Source: Microseira wollei NIES-4236
GTDB lineage: Bacteria; Cyanobacteriota; Cyanobacteriia; Cyanobacteriales; Aerosakkonemataceae
Length of the DNA stretch: 34,021 bases
Direction: 5' to 3'
Assembly: GCF_020521235.1 (NCBI RefSeq)
Contig: NZ_BLAY01000111.1
Span: forward strand, 1 to 34,021
A program made the translations under genes and the position numbers. This document shows positions 14,861 to 23,057 of this stretch, in pieces. The stretch's first letter is position 1, and each line of letters opens with the position of its first letter. The notes under the pieces were generated by a model, which was not told the DNA's origin, searched no databases, and saw only the letters and a program-made list of their open reading frames with translations.

Positions 14861-16291
14861 ATGAGTGGCTATCCCCAGTTGAAAATAAAAGTTAATCCAG
14901 GGTCAACATTGGTTATCCACCTGTTAATTGATAGCCAAATAAGTGAAAAATTATTGTTCCGTCCAACCCTAGATGATTGGGTGGTAGATAACGGTGAAGT
15001 TCTGGATATGCATAGCAGCATTCAACCCCCTTATCTCTATCTATATCAGGAAAAGTTTAACCAAAAAATCACAGTAAAAATACCTTTTATATTGCCACCA
15101 GGAAAGAGTATCAAAAGTTGGTTACGCTTTCCGGGAATGGTTGAAGAAGCGATTCCCATCTCAATAGAAATTGTGTCACCAGAATGGGGAAAAGAGCAAG
15201 CTCAAACGGTCGAAGTTTCCTTGCCAGTGACTTTACCCTGCACTTCGATTGGGAGAAACTTGTTGCCCGCCGCCGTAGACCAAACAACAGCGGGATGTTT
15301 TGGTTTGATATCAGGAGTGATGGATCTAGATAAACTGCCATCGCGGTGGTTGGCGGCGGAACTATTAGCGATTTTATGTGAGAAAGGAGAGGAATACGCC
15401 CAAAGAGAATCGGGGGCGGAGTTACTTGCTAGACTAAAGACAACTGCCTGGTTTAAAAATAGAGCGATCGCTTTCGCATCCGCGCAAATTCCCAACTGGA
15501 TCGCCGATAGCCTCAAAACTACAAATATCATCTTCGGCGGTCATAGCTTAGTCAATATTTGGGAACAATGGCTGTTAAGTCTGGCACCAGGAACAAAAGC
15601 AGAAGTTTTCATCGCCAAACAAGAAAGATATGCCGAAAATTGGTTGGCGGGAATACTTTTAGGAATAGGGCAAATCAACCCGAGAATTGGTAATAAATTG
15701 AAAGAGATTGCTGCTGGGGAAAGCTTGAACGGCGAAAGCGCTAACAATTTCATCTTTGCACTACCAGATTTAGATAAACTTCCAGCCCGTTGGCTAGTAG
15801 TAGAATTGTTGCTCATACTGTGCATTCAAGGCGACAAATACGGACAAACCAAAGCCGGGAGGGCATTATTAGCGCAGTTAAACCAAACCGATTTCTTTAA
15901 CAACGGAGTACTAGCTTTCGCCGCCGCACAAGTCCCCCGTTGGCTAACCATAACTCACCAAGCCGCATCAGCCTATCACGCTTCAGTTGGCACTAAAATC
16001 GGTCAAGGTGGTTTGCTGCCAATGGCAGAACAATGGCTTTTAGGTGAGATGAAAAGTGAAATTTCTGTATGCGGTGCGACGGCAGACGCCTTCGTAGAAT
16101 CGATGGGTATGGATGCAAAACGCTGGTTTAGTTGCGTTGTTTTGGGACTAGGGGTAGTATCGCCAAGAATGGGTGGTGTATTGGGCGCGATCGCTTCGGA
16201 TCAAAGCACAACCCCCCTCCCCTCTCCAACACCTTCCCAACAAACCAAAAAAGGCAATCTTTTTCCAGAAGGAGGATCGCTACAAAGATGA
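14861..16291 (+). CDS. Unrecognised protein with a 148-residue internal duplication
   Basis: 476 residues, family not recognised. Residues 1-130 are beta-rich (INPGS-like strands, ILPPGKSIKSWLRFPGM). Two homologous helical units follow: 155-302 beginning DLDKLPSRWLAAELLAIL and 303-449 beginning DLDKLPARWLVVELLLIL, each with FA[SA]AQ[IV]P.W, then EQWLL and ILLGIG.INPRIG / VVLGLGVVSPRMG. The tail (450-476) is Pro/Thr/Ser-rich. No signal peptide or clear membrane helix, so probably cytoplasmic or peripheral. Its stop overlaps the start of the CrtC-like gene (ATGA at 16288-16291), meaning the two proteins are made together and likely act together. Confidence 0.7.
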   Translation: MSGYPQLKIKVNPGSTLVIHLLIDSQISEKLLFRPTLDDWVVDNGEVLDMHSSIQPPYLYLYQEKFNQKITVKIPFILPPGKSIKSWLRFPGMVEEAIPISIEIVSPEWGKEQAQTVEVSLPVTLPCTSIGRNLLPAAVDQTTAGCFGLISGVMDLDKLPSRWLAAELLAILCEKGEEYAQRESGAELLARLKTTAWFKNRAIAFASAQIPNWIADSLKTTNIIFGGHSLVNIWEQWLLSLAPGTKAEVFIAKQERYAENWLAGILLGIGQINPRIGNKLKEIAAGESLNGESANNFIFALPDLDKLPARWLVVELLLILCIQGDKYGQTKAGRALLAQLNQTDFFNNGVLAFAAAQVPRWLTITHQAASAYHASVGTKIGQGGLLPMAEQWLLGEMKSEISVCGATADAFVESMGMDAKRWFSCVVLGLGVVSPRMGGVLGAIASDQSTTPLPSPTPSQQTKKGNLFPEGGSLQR

Positions 16292-17355
16292 CCATCGACG
16301 AACAATTACTAGCCCGCGTTGAAGCCTTACGCATCCCATTAGATGACCCCGCCTCCCCCATCGACTGGAAAGATTGGTATCACTTTGTCCTATTAGATAG
16401 AGAGGGAAAAGTGCGAATACTGGTCAACATTACCTTGAGCGGCAGACCAGGACAAGGAGAAATTCAAGTAAGTTTTTTAGTCAACATAGCCAACGAACAA
16501 CTTGCCCCAGAATACCAAATCGATGCGAGTTTACCAACCTTCGGTACAGCCTTCAGCTTAGAATGGCAATCCGACATGGTGCGTCGAAATCCCTTGCGGA
16601 TTCAAGCAGCAGGAATCTTGCTAGAAATTAACGGCAAGCACTCAACAATAGAAGTCCAAGATCAAAGGATGCAATTATCGATTCGCTTGCAAGGAGAAGC
16701 CCAAGCCGCACCCTTATTAGTCACAGAAGATTCGCCTTTCGGCACAGGTTTCATCGGCTGGGGTATAGTACCCGGTTTGCAACTAACAGGAGAATTATCA
16801 GTAGGCGGGCAAAACTTCAATATCGAACCAAATTGGTATAGCTATCACGATCGCAACTTTGGGCGCTTTCGTTGGGGAGACGATATTGGTTGGGAATGGT
16901 TTGTCGCCTTTGCTACTTGCGAAGACGGCAGAAAATTAACCCTAGTTCTGGACCAACCCAGCAACAAAGACCATTCCCTCAAAGGCTTATCCTACATTTT
17001 TGTATATATAGATAACGAATTATACAAAATATTTCTCGGTTCTAATTTACGCATTAATTGGAACTGGTCCCGCGACGCAATATTACCCGTGCGCCTACCT
17101 GGAAACATGGCTTCCCTGTTTAGCGATCGCACAATAAAAGTCCCCCAAACCTTGCAAGTCGAAGTCACCGATCTACAAGAGAGATTATTACTAAACGTCA
17201 ATTTTGATACCGCAATAGAGCTAGTAGTTCCCGACAACCAAGACCGCCAATACACCTTCATTGAAGAAGTAACAGGCAGCCTCGAAGTCAGCTTATTTCT
17301 TCCCGGAGAAACGCTGCAAGCAAAAGGCTTAATTTATGGAGAATATGTCTTGTGA
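16288..17355 (+). CDS. CrtC/AttH-like (carotenoid hydratase superfamily) protein
   Basis: 355 residues from the ATG at 16288, chosen for GGAGGA at 16271-16276 and for the ATGA overlap with the preceding gene; the open frame reaches further upstream but only inside that gene. Residues about 28-55 (WKDWYHFVLLDREGKVRIL) and 150-205 (FGTGFIGWGIVPGL, SYHDRNFGRFRWGDD, WEWF) match the CrtC/AttH lipocalin-like superfamily, where CrtC adds water to carotenoid double bonds and relatives act on other lipids or terpenes. YHDRN at 186-190 corresponds to the conserved His/Asp site. No carotene desaturase or signal peptide is present. With a prenyl diphosphate synthase in the same block, a terpenoid hydratase or cyclase role is plausible but unproven. 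Confidence 0.7.
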   Translation: MTIDEQLLARVEALRIPLDDPASPIDWKDWYHFVLLDREGKVRILVNITLSGRPGQGEIQVSFLVNIANEQLAPEYQIDASLPTFGTAFSLEWQSDMVRRNPLRIQAAGILLEINGKHSTIEVQDQRMQLSIRLQGEAQAAPLLVTEDSPFGTGFIGWGIVPGLQLTGELSVGGQNFNIEPNWYSYHDRNFGRFRWGDDIGWEWFVAFATCEDGRKLTLVLDQPSNKDHSLKGLSYIFVYIDNELYKIFLGSNLRINWNWSRDAILPVRLPGNMASLFSDRTIKVPQTLQVEVTDLQERLLLNVNFDTAIELVVPDNQDRQYTFIEEVTGSLEVSLFLPGETLQAKGLIYGEYVL

Positions 17356-17442
17356 GGGATGCTAATTTTACCTTCTTCCCTCTTCTTTTCTCTTACCTCT
17401 GCGTCCTCTGTGCCTCGTTCAATCTGAAACTAGGTAAGTGTA

Positions 17443-17599
17443 ACAGGAATTACGCAAACACCAAAGTTTCTATGATATCAAATACGGTTGCATCGGAATG
17501 ATCGGCCTTTCTTGCCAATTGCTAATTGCTAATTGCTAATTGCAAGCTTGCTAATTTTACATACAGGTCGTAATTCCGATGCAACGGTCAACGATATGA
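17443..17599. repeat. Composite: family A end joined to a family B element
   Basis: 17443-17470 is a family A left end (CAGGAATTACGCAAACACCA then AAGTTTCT). It runs directly into a family B element (17471-17599) with ends ATCAAATACGGTTGCATCGG and GATGCAACGGTCAACGATAT and a TAATTGC heptamer core interrupted by AAGCTTGC. This and the next two entries cover the 703-bp gene-free stretch 17356-18058. Confidence 0.65.
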
Positions 17600-17641
17600 A
17601 TTGCACTTTGGACAAAGAGAAGGTTGGCTTCGCGAGTATGT

Positions 17642-17750
17642 AATATCATGTCCGCGAGAGATCGGTAGTGTATGGATGGCTAATTGCTCGCTTGCTAATT
17701 GCGAGCTTTTCAATTGCCAAAAGAGCAGCCATTAGCGATTAGCTATTAAG
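17642..17750. repeat. Family C element, right end missing
   Basis: It begins AATATCATGTCCGCGAGAGA, then TCGGTAGTGTATGGATGGCT and heptamers, and ends ATTAGCGATTAGCTATTAAG. The right terminal part seen in the copy at 19560-19704 (TTACACAACCGTTGC, GGGACATGATAT) is missing. Confidence 0.6.
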
Positions 17751-17779
17751 TAGGTGAATATAAATAAACTCACCACAAT

Positions 17780-17843
17780 GGCGGGCGAGACGCCCACCCC
17801 ACAAGAGAGCTGAAATTATTGTGGGGTGGGCGTCCCGCCCGCC
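17780..17843. repeat. GC-rich palindrome
   Basis: GGCGGGCGAGACGCCCACCC (17780-) pairs with GGGTGGGCGTCCCGCCCGCC (-17843). A second copy, with changes on both arms, is at 33668-33731. This is a known style of cyanobacterial dispersed repeat. Confidence 0.65.
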
Positions 17844-18058
17844 CCGCGCTTACATAACTATTTTCACTTTATTTACCTGCACCTACTTAGCAGTTTTTCA
17901 GCCCTGGCATCATTGTCGATGTTCCCCTTGTTTGAAGAGCGAATCATCGAGGAACGGTTAAAAACTAATAAGAAATCGAGCCGGAACCGAATTAAAACGT
18001 TAGAATTAAAACAGGTAATTTATCAAAGCATAAAAAGGCCAGCCTGGAGGTGTGAAAG

Positions 18059-19558
18059 TTGAGTAAAACACCTCTAACATCTTCCCCAGTTCAAGCTCGC
18101 CAGACCAGACAGCAATTTGTTGAGCCAGAACAGCAACTGTCTTACGAACTGGGTAAGGCGGTGCAAGAGTTACCGCCTTTGTACGCACGATTGTTAGCGG
18201 GGAGCATTAGCTTGCTGATAATTGGGGCGATCGCATGGGCGCATTTCAGCCTGGTGGATGAGGTAGCCGTCGCGCCAGGAGAGTTGATACCCTCGGCGCC
18301 GGTAAGACCAGTGCGATCGCTAGGTGAAGGAATCATTCGCACAGTGTTCGTCAAAGAAGGCGATCGCGTCCAAAAAGGCGATGTTTTAATCGAACGCGAC
18401 CCAGCTTTACCCCAAGCTGAAGTTGACCGCCTCGCCAAATCTGCCCAGCTAATTCGGGAAGACATCAGACGTTTGGAAGCCGAAAGAACGGGAGCCAAAA
18501 CAGCCGGAACGATGCTGCAAGACCAGCTCTTATTTGCTCGCATCCGCGACTTTGAAGCGCGTCAAGCTGCTGCCATAGCAGAAGCAAATCGCCAACTTGC
18601 TATTATCAATGCCGCCAAAGTTCAAAAAACTCGCCTGGAAGAAAACTTAGTCAACGCTAAAACTAACTTAGACAACACCAAAACCTACCTCGCCAACGCC
18701 AAAAGCATTTTGCCAAATGTAGAAACCAGTCTGGGACTAGCTCAAAAAAGGGAACAAGCCTTAAAAACTTTAGTCGTTGAAGGTGCTATCCCTCGACTCG
18801 ATTACTTGGAAGCGCAAGATAGAGTGAATAGAACTCAAGCCGAGGTTACTAGAGCGCAAGACAACATCACCAAAGCTCAAAATGAAGTCACTAATGCACA
18901 AGACAAAGTAACCTCCCTGGAAAAAGATATCGCTGCCCAACAGCAAGAAATTAACCAAGCCGAACAAGCTTATCAAGCTGCTCGCAATCAAGCCGCTCGT
19001 TTAGCTTCCGAACGCCAGAGCGAAATCATCACCCAACTCAACAAACGCAGCGAAGAACTAGCAGCTTTTGAAGGTCAACTACAACAGGCTAAGAAACAAC
19101 GAGAATTAGAAACTATTCAAGCACCGATTCCCGGAACAGTTTACAGCATTAAAGCAACAAAAGGCCCCGTGCAACCCGGTGAAGAATTGCTCTCCCTGCT
19201 GCCCCAAGGCGAAGAACTCGTGCTAGAAGTGAAAGTCCTCAATCGCGATATTGGGTTTATTCATCAGGGGATGAAAGCCAAGGTGAAAATGGCAACTTTT
19301 CCGTTTCAGGAATTTGGCACGATTGACGGCACGGTGATGCAAATTAGTCCGAATGCCATTGTTGATAAGGACTTAGGCATGGTTTTTCCTACCCGAATCA
19401 GACTCAATCAACACTCAATTCAAGTTCGGGGTCAAGAAGTCGCGTTTACTACCGGCATGGCAGCTACGGGAGAAATTGTCACGCGCCAGAAATCTGTCCT
19501 GACTTTCTTAATCGAGCCAGTTACGCGCCGGTTTAGTGAGGCTTTCTCCGTGAGGTAA
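18059..19558 (+). CDS. HlyD-family membrane fusion protein (T1SS adaptor)
   Basis: 499 residues. Start TTG at 18059, chosen because GGAGG (18046-18050) lies 8 bases upstream. Cytoplasmic tail, one membrane helix (about 43-63), then the lipoyl/barrel hybrid half-motif (GEGIIRTVFVKEGDRVQKGD), a long Ala/Gln/Glu-rich coiled-coil hairpin (about 115-365), the second half (IQAPIPGTVYSIKATKGPVQ) and a beta-barrel tail (HQGMKAKVKMATFPF, EPVTRRFSEAFSVR). It bridges the inner-membrane ABC transporter to the outer-membrane channel in type I secretion. Its natural partners are the ABC/parvulin pair at 26943-30220, on the other strand. Confidence 0.9.
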   Translation: MSKTPLTSSPVQARQTRQQFVEPEQQLSYELGKAVQELPPLYARLLAGSISLLIIGAIAWAHFSLVDEVAVAPGELIPSAPVRPVRSLGEGIIRTVFVKEGDRVQKGDVLIERDPALPQAEVDRLAKSAQLIREDIRRLEAERTGAKTAGTMLQDQLLFARIRDFEARQAAAIAEANRQLAIINAAKVQKTRLEENLVNAKTNLDNTKTYLANAKSILPNVETSLGLAQKREQALKTLVVEGAIPRLDYLEAQDRVNRTQAEVTRAQDNITKAQNEVTNAQDKVTSLEKDIAAQQQEINQAEQAYQAARNQAARLASERQSEIITQLNKRSEELAAFEGQLQQAKKQRELETIQAPIPGTVYSIKATKGPVQPGEELLSLLPQGEELVLEVKVLNRDIGFIHQGMKAKVKMATFPFQEFGTIDGTVMQISPNAIVDKDLGMVFPTRIRLNQHSIQVRGQEVAFTTGMAATGEIVTRQKSVLTFLIEPVTRRFSEAFSVR

Positions 19559-19559
19559 C

Positions 19560-19704
19560 TAATATCATGTCCTGAGGTATCGGTAGTGTATGGATGGCTA
19601 ATTGCTAATTGCTAATTGCTCGCTTGCTAATTCAATTGCCTCCAGAGCAGCCATGAGCGATTAGCTATTAGCAGTTACACAACCGTTGCGAAGGGACATG
19701 ATAT
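19560..19704. repeat. Family C palindromic element, complete
   Basis: Inverted ends TAATATCATGTCC and GGGACATGATAT; heptamer core (TAATTGC repeats, then GCGATTAGCTATTAGCAG). It begins two bases after the HlyD stop codon and is the most complete copy in the window. It opens the 738-bp gene-free stretch 19559-20296. Confidence 0.7.
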
Positions 19705-19796
19705 AAGTCAACCAATTGACACTCCCCTGCCTGAAGACCTGATCGTTACCCACATTTTTTTAGGAGTCTGATTAACGCTTTCCCTGTCAGTTTGTC

Positions 19797-19904
19797 AGGG
19801 ATTTTAATCCCTAGCTAATAGCGAAAGTCCACGTCATGGACTCGAAAGATTTCTTTAGTCCACTTAAGTGGACTTTCGCTATTAGCCCTGCACTTAAGTG
19901 CAGG
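19797..19904. repeat. Nested foldback sequence
   Basis: Outer arms GCTAATAGCGAAAGTCCAC (19814-19832) and GTGGACTTTCGCTATTAGC (19868-19886) are exact inverted copies. Smaller palindromes lie inside and beside: AGGGATTTTAATCCCT, GTCCACGTCATGGAC, AGTCCACTTAAGTGGACT, CCTGCACTTAAGTGCAGG. No coding capacity; possibly remnants of a transposon end. Confidence 0.65.
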
Positions 19905-19950
19905 GCGGGTTGTTGACGATATCTGGGTAACGACAAGCCCTTAAGGGTGC

Positions 19951-19999
19951 CTGCACAAACTTTCGGTGTACCTCATACGGCTGCAAACCGCTATAATTA
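19951..19999. repeat. Half-copy of the palindrome at 1023-1144
   Basis: CTGCACAAACTTTCGGTGTA followed by CCTCATACGGCTGCAAACCG is the inverse of the left arm at 1023-1070, with a few mismatches. Only one arm is present here. Confidence 0.55.
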
Positions 20000-20006
20000 C
20001 AGGACT

Positions 20007-20136
20007 TATATCGTGTCCGGTTGCATCGGTTGCGTTTGGAGAGCAAAGGGGATGGGGGAGCAAAGGGGATGGGGGAGAAAAAACGCTTTTTCGCACAATC
20101 AACTATACACAACTGATCTCTCGCGGACATGATATA
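20007..20136. repeat. Element with family B/C-type ends and an 18-bp tandem repeat
   Basis: Left end ATATCGTGTCCGGTTGCATC and right end CGGACATGATAT are inverted. Inside, GAGCAAAGGGGATGGG is repeated with an 18-bp period (about 20041-20076). The left end combines features of families B (GGTTGCATCGG) and C (ATATCxTGTCC). Confidence 0.55.
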
Positions 20137-20182
20137 ACAGAGGAGGTTGGGGGTAAGGGTGCAAGTCCGATGTAACCGTACT

Positions 20183-20284
20183 TGATATTACGCAAACACC
20201 AAAGTTTCTCTGAAAAATCTTTGCTTTGAAAACTAGAGATATAGGTCGAAACAAAGGTGATGGCCTCGACGTGCGTAAGTTCTG
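20183..20284. repeat. Family A element
   Basis: Left end ATTACGCAAACACCAAAGTT, right end GTGCGTAAGTTCTG, with ACAAAGGTGATGGCCTCGAC near the right end as in the copy at 26602-26704. It abuts the 3' end of the gene at 20297. Confidence 0.6.
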
Positions 20285-20296
20285 AATTAGGTTGAG

Positions 20297-20812
20297 CTAC
20301 TTAGAACTTTTGATTCCGTATATATTAACCTCAACTGGATCGGACTCAATCACGAGCAACTGTTCTCCAACTTCATAAGTCACCACTGCCTTCACCCGAT
20401 CCTGGCCGGAGTATCCAGTCTTATTGGTTAAGTGAAATGCCAGTTCAGAATTTTCCAAGGGTCTTAAATTAATTGCTTGAGGAGGTTGGCTAAAGTCTTG
20501 CAGTGCGCCATCAGAAACGTTGCGAATCTCAACACTTTTAATAATTAGCGTTGCATCTTCTTGTTTGGGATTTTCAACCCGGAGAAACACAGTAGCAAAG
20601 CCAATGTCTCTGTTCGGTCGAGGGGGTATTCCTACAGGAGGCTGAATTTCTTCTCTCGCCTGGAGCGTGATGCTTCTAATCGCAACATGTCTGGTTGAAG
20701 GCATAGTAATTTGGATCGTTGAATGCACCTGCATAGAATGAACTGGCGTGAACAAAATAGGGATACAAGCCGCATTGGTCGCTAGAGCCAGTAAGAGAAA
20801 CGTTCTGACCAC
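20297..20812 (-). CDS. Small exported protein, partner of the calpain-type protease (copy 1)
   Basis: 171 residues, family not recognised. GTG start at 20812 with GAAGGGGG upstream. The N-terminus (VRTFLLLALATNAAC) is a signal peptide ending in a Cys, so it may be a lipoprotein although the lipobox is poor. The rest alternates hydrophobic strands typical of a beta-sandwich: NRDIGFATVFLRVEN, VEIRNVSDG, HLTNKTGYSGQDRVKAVVTY. It begins 69 bp after the stop of the protease gene at 20882-22552, same strand. A paralogue (23706-24224) stands in the same place after the second protease gene. A helper or inhibitor of the protease is the simplest guess, but there is no direct evidence. Confidence 0.75.
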   Translation of the reverse strand: MVRTFLLLALATNAACIPILFTPVHSMQVHSTIQITMPSTRHVAIRSITLQAREEIQPPVGIPPRPNRDIGFATVFLRVENPKQEDATLIIKSVEIRNVSDGALQDFSQPPQAINLRPLENSELAFHLTNKTGYSGQDRVKAVVTYEVGEQLLVIESDPVEVNIYGIKSSK

Positions 20813-20881
20813 TTTAACCCCCTTCCCTTGTCCCTGTTTAAATGTGTTGGACTCGTTGGAAAACCTCTATAGGGAACCTGG

Positions 20882-22552
20882 TTACGAGAGCGTCCAACTG
20901 ATGCGGATTGAGCCTGCCGTGTTCATCAGTTGCTCCCAAGTCAAATCTGCATGGTAAAATCCCCAAGGATTATGGAAACGGAACTGAAATGTTCCATTGG
21001 ATGGGTTGTAAGAGGTAATGGCATAGGCATGACCGCTGACTAAACCGTAGTTGTTAGTGAAGACTCCAGCTTCTAGCAATCGATCCGAATTAACTAGGTC
21101 GATTAGCTCCTGCTGTGTCATATCATTGGTACTCCACCTAGTAGTGGTAGTCAGCCCTGAAATTTGTGCCATAGCCTGCCATTCATAGCCTAGAGAAATC
21201 CCTGAATAGGAATTGGTGCTATCCCAACGACCAAGCCACCCAGACTCGTTGATCTGAGCGTAGGCTTTTTCAGCCAAAGCAACCCACAATTCGTTGTCCG
21301 ATTCATTGTAGGAGCCACCGCCCCAACTAGCATATACCCGATCTCCCGAGGAGTAGGTTGGGAAATACCTATCTACCGTGACATAGTCGGCTACACCGTT
21401 GTTGTATAAGCGAACAGTATAGGTGTTGTCACCATTGTCGATAAACATATTCTGAATTAGAGGGGGTTTATCAACTGCCGCTGCGGCTAAAGCTGCCAGG
21501 TAGTAACAATCACCGCAAGCACCCTGAGCGACATCGTCAATGCTGATACCGTTTTGGAACAGAGAACCATTGACAAATTGATAGGTCGTACCGCTATCTG
21601 CCGCTGGGCGATCGGTTCCCAAGAACCACTTGCCAATCAGTTTCTCCAGATGGTCGGCACTGCTGCCTGCATACAAGTTGCCCAAAGGTTCGTGTGTCTG
21701 ACCCCCGCCGGTATACCACTGGTTAGCAAGATTACCGTTGACAATCTTGTCTGACAGGTTGTGTACGTAGTCTGGCATTAACGATCGGCGATCGCTCACC
21801 AATGTCCGCAAGTCTGTCAGTTCGGTGGCGTCAACAACCCCCCCATCTTTCGTATTCCGAAAAATCGCGATCGCATCATTGCGACTCAGTTGACCATCCC
21901 TTGCCAAGTCACGCGCCAAGTTGACAATTCCCCCATCGCTGAGATGTTCGCCATACCAATCTACCAGCCTGAGGGTGTAGTTACCTGTGCCACCCTGACC
22001 AGAACTTGTGACCCGCAGAATGTAGTTAGTGCCTTCTTGTACTGTGAAGGTGAGCTTGGAGTTGAGGTGGAAGGGAGAGCTTCCGGAACCGCTGTCATCG
22101 TTGTAGGTTATAACTTGTCCGCTGTCTGCATTCACCAGTTGCAGGTAGGGATCGAATTGCAGTCTGGTAAAATCTGCGGGGTCAACATGAGCGTTCAGGT
22201 TGACGGTCACTTCCTGATTCGGCAGTAAACCCCTCAACAGATAGTCATCGCGGAAGCAACCGGGACGAGTCGGGTTGCTTGGGTCGGTCGATTCTAATTT
22301 TCCCCTGACTAAGAAAGGCCATGTATCTGGCGTCAGGTTGGTTGGCGCAGCGCTACCTAATGTCCCACTAGCAATAGAAGCAGCATCGACAGAACTGCTT
22401 CTAGAAATACCCATACTCGGTTGTAACGGATCTCTGATTTCACCAGGGTTTCCCTCCGGCGCTTCTGATAGTAGCCCCCCGACCGATGAGGAGTTGGCAA
22501 AGTCAGGGCTGATTCTATAGTTGGATTCTAATTTCTCTGATGTTAAAAACAT
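20882..22552 (-). CDS. Calpain-type cysteine protease with PPC and EF-hand-like segments (copy 1)
   Basis: 556 residues. Order: polar N-terminus without signal peptide; a pre-peptidase C-terminal (PPC) beta domain (about 80-197); a linker with a Ca-binding EF-hand-like loop NTKDGGVVDATELTDL (233-248); the calpain catalytic domain (about 310-556). Catalytic residues are visible: Cys 349 in QGACGDCYYLA, His 508 in SGHAYAI, Asn 528 in FHNPWG. It should be an active, calcium-dependent cysteine endopeptidase. ATG at 22552 has GGAGG upstream. Lack of a Sec signal, with Ca-binding motifs, fits export by a type I system; genes for one are close by. Substrate unknown. Confidence 0.88.
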   Translation of the reverse strand: MFLTSEKLESNYRISPDFANSSSVGGLLSEAPEGNPGEIRDPLQPSMGISRSSSVDAASIASGTLGSAAPTNLTPDTWPFLVRGKLESTDPSNPTRPGCFRDDYLLRGLLPNQEVTVNLNAHVDPADFTRLQFDPYLQLVNADSGQVITYNDDSGSGSSPFHLNSKLTFTVQEGTNYILRVTSSGQGGTGNYTLRLVDWYGEHLSDGGIVNLARDLARDGQLSRNDAIAIFRNTKDGGVVDATELTDLRTLVSDRRSLMPDYVHNLSDKIVNGNLANQWYTGGGQTHEPLGNLYAGSSADHLEKLIGKWFLGTDRPAADSGTTYQFVNGSLFQNGISIDDVAQGACGDCYYLAALAAAAVDKPPLIQNMFIDNGDNTYTVRLYNNGVADYVTVDRYFPTYSSGDRVYASWGGGSYNESDNELWVALAEKAYAQINESGWLGRWDSTNSYSGISLGYEWQAMAQISGLTTTTRWSTNDMTQQELIDLVNSDRLLEAGVFTNNYGLVSGHAYAITSYNPSNGTFQFRFHNPWGFYHADLTWEQLMNTAGSIRISWTLS

Positions 22553-23057
22553 CGTTTTGGGGCCTCCATTACCCGGTATAGAGAGAGTACGCCTGAGTCT
22601 TTCTAGTCACTCAAGCGGAAGTTCCGGTATGCCCCACCGTAGACTCAGTTTTATTATAATAATTTGTTGATTTATTCTGTATTTATTGTTACTTTTTATC
22701 TTAAAAATTATTAAAAATTAATAGTTAAAAGCGCCTTGAGTCAGTGCCATTTCTTCACAGAATCTTTAAAAACAAATCAGTAAAAATACTGAGGTTTGGG
22801 GAGATACAGGATGGGAAAACGTTGCTGTTTTAAAGATTCCGTGAATCTTGCGTGTAAGTACTGGTTTTTATTTTGAGGGCAGGGTAATCTTATGATTGCA
22901 GAACTTAAGCACAACCAGCCTAGAAACCGGGTTTCTTGCTGGGAGATTTTTCCGAGAAACTTTGGTGTTTGCGTAAGTCCTGAGAACGCTATTTTTAGTT
23001 GATTTGATGACAGAGACTAACCTGCGATCGCTGTGACAAAATTCAGAGGATTGTGAG
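22553..23057. other. Divergent intergenic region
   Basis: 505 bp between the calpain gene (minus) and the PEP-CTERM gene (plus). It is AT-rich at about 22650-22740, where the promoter of the protease should lie, and contains one family A element (22900-22983). No gene seen. Confidence 0.5.
22900..22983. repeat. Family A element, short copy
   Basis: Left end AGAACTTAAGCAC, core GAAACCGGGTTTCTTGCTGG, right end GGTGTTTGCGTAAGTCCTG. The 84-bp length makes it the most compact copy here. Confidence 0.6.

Noticed and set aside
16132-16287. Upstream extension of the CrtC-like gene
   Set aside because: The extra codons overlap the preceding gene in another frame; the ATG at 16288 with GGAGGA is the better start.
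17826-18062. 78-codon plus-strand open frame before HlyD
   Set aside because: It starts in the GC-rich palindrome, lacks a ribosome binding site and domain; HlyD has its own strong site at 18046.
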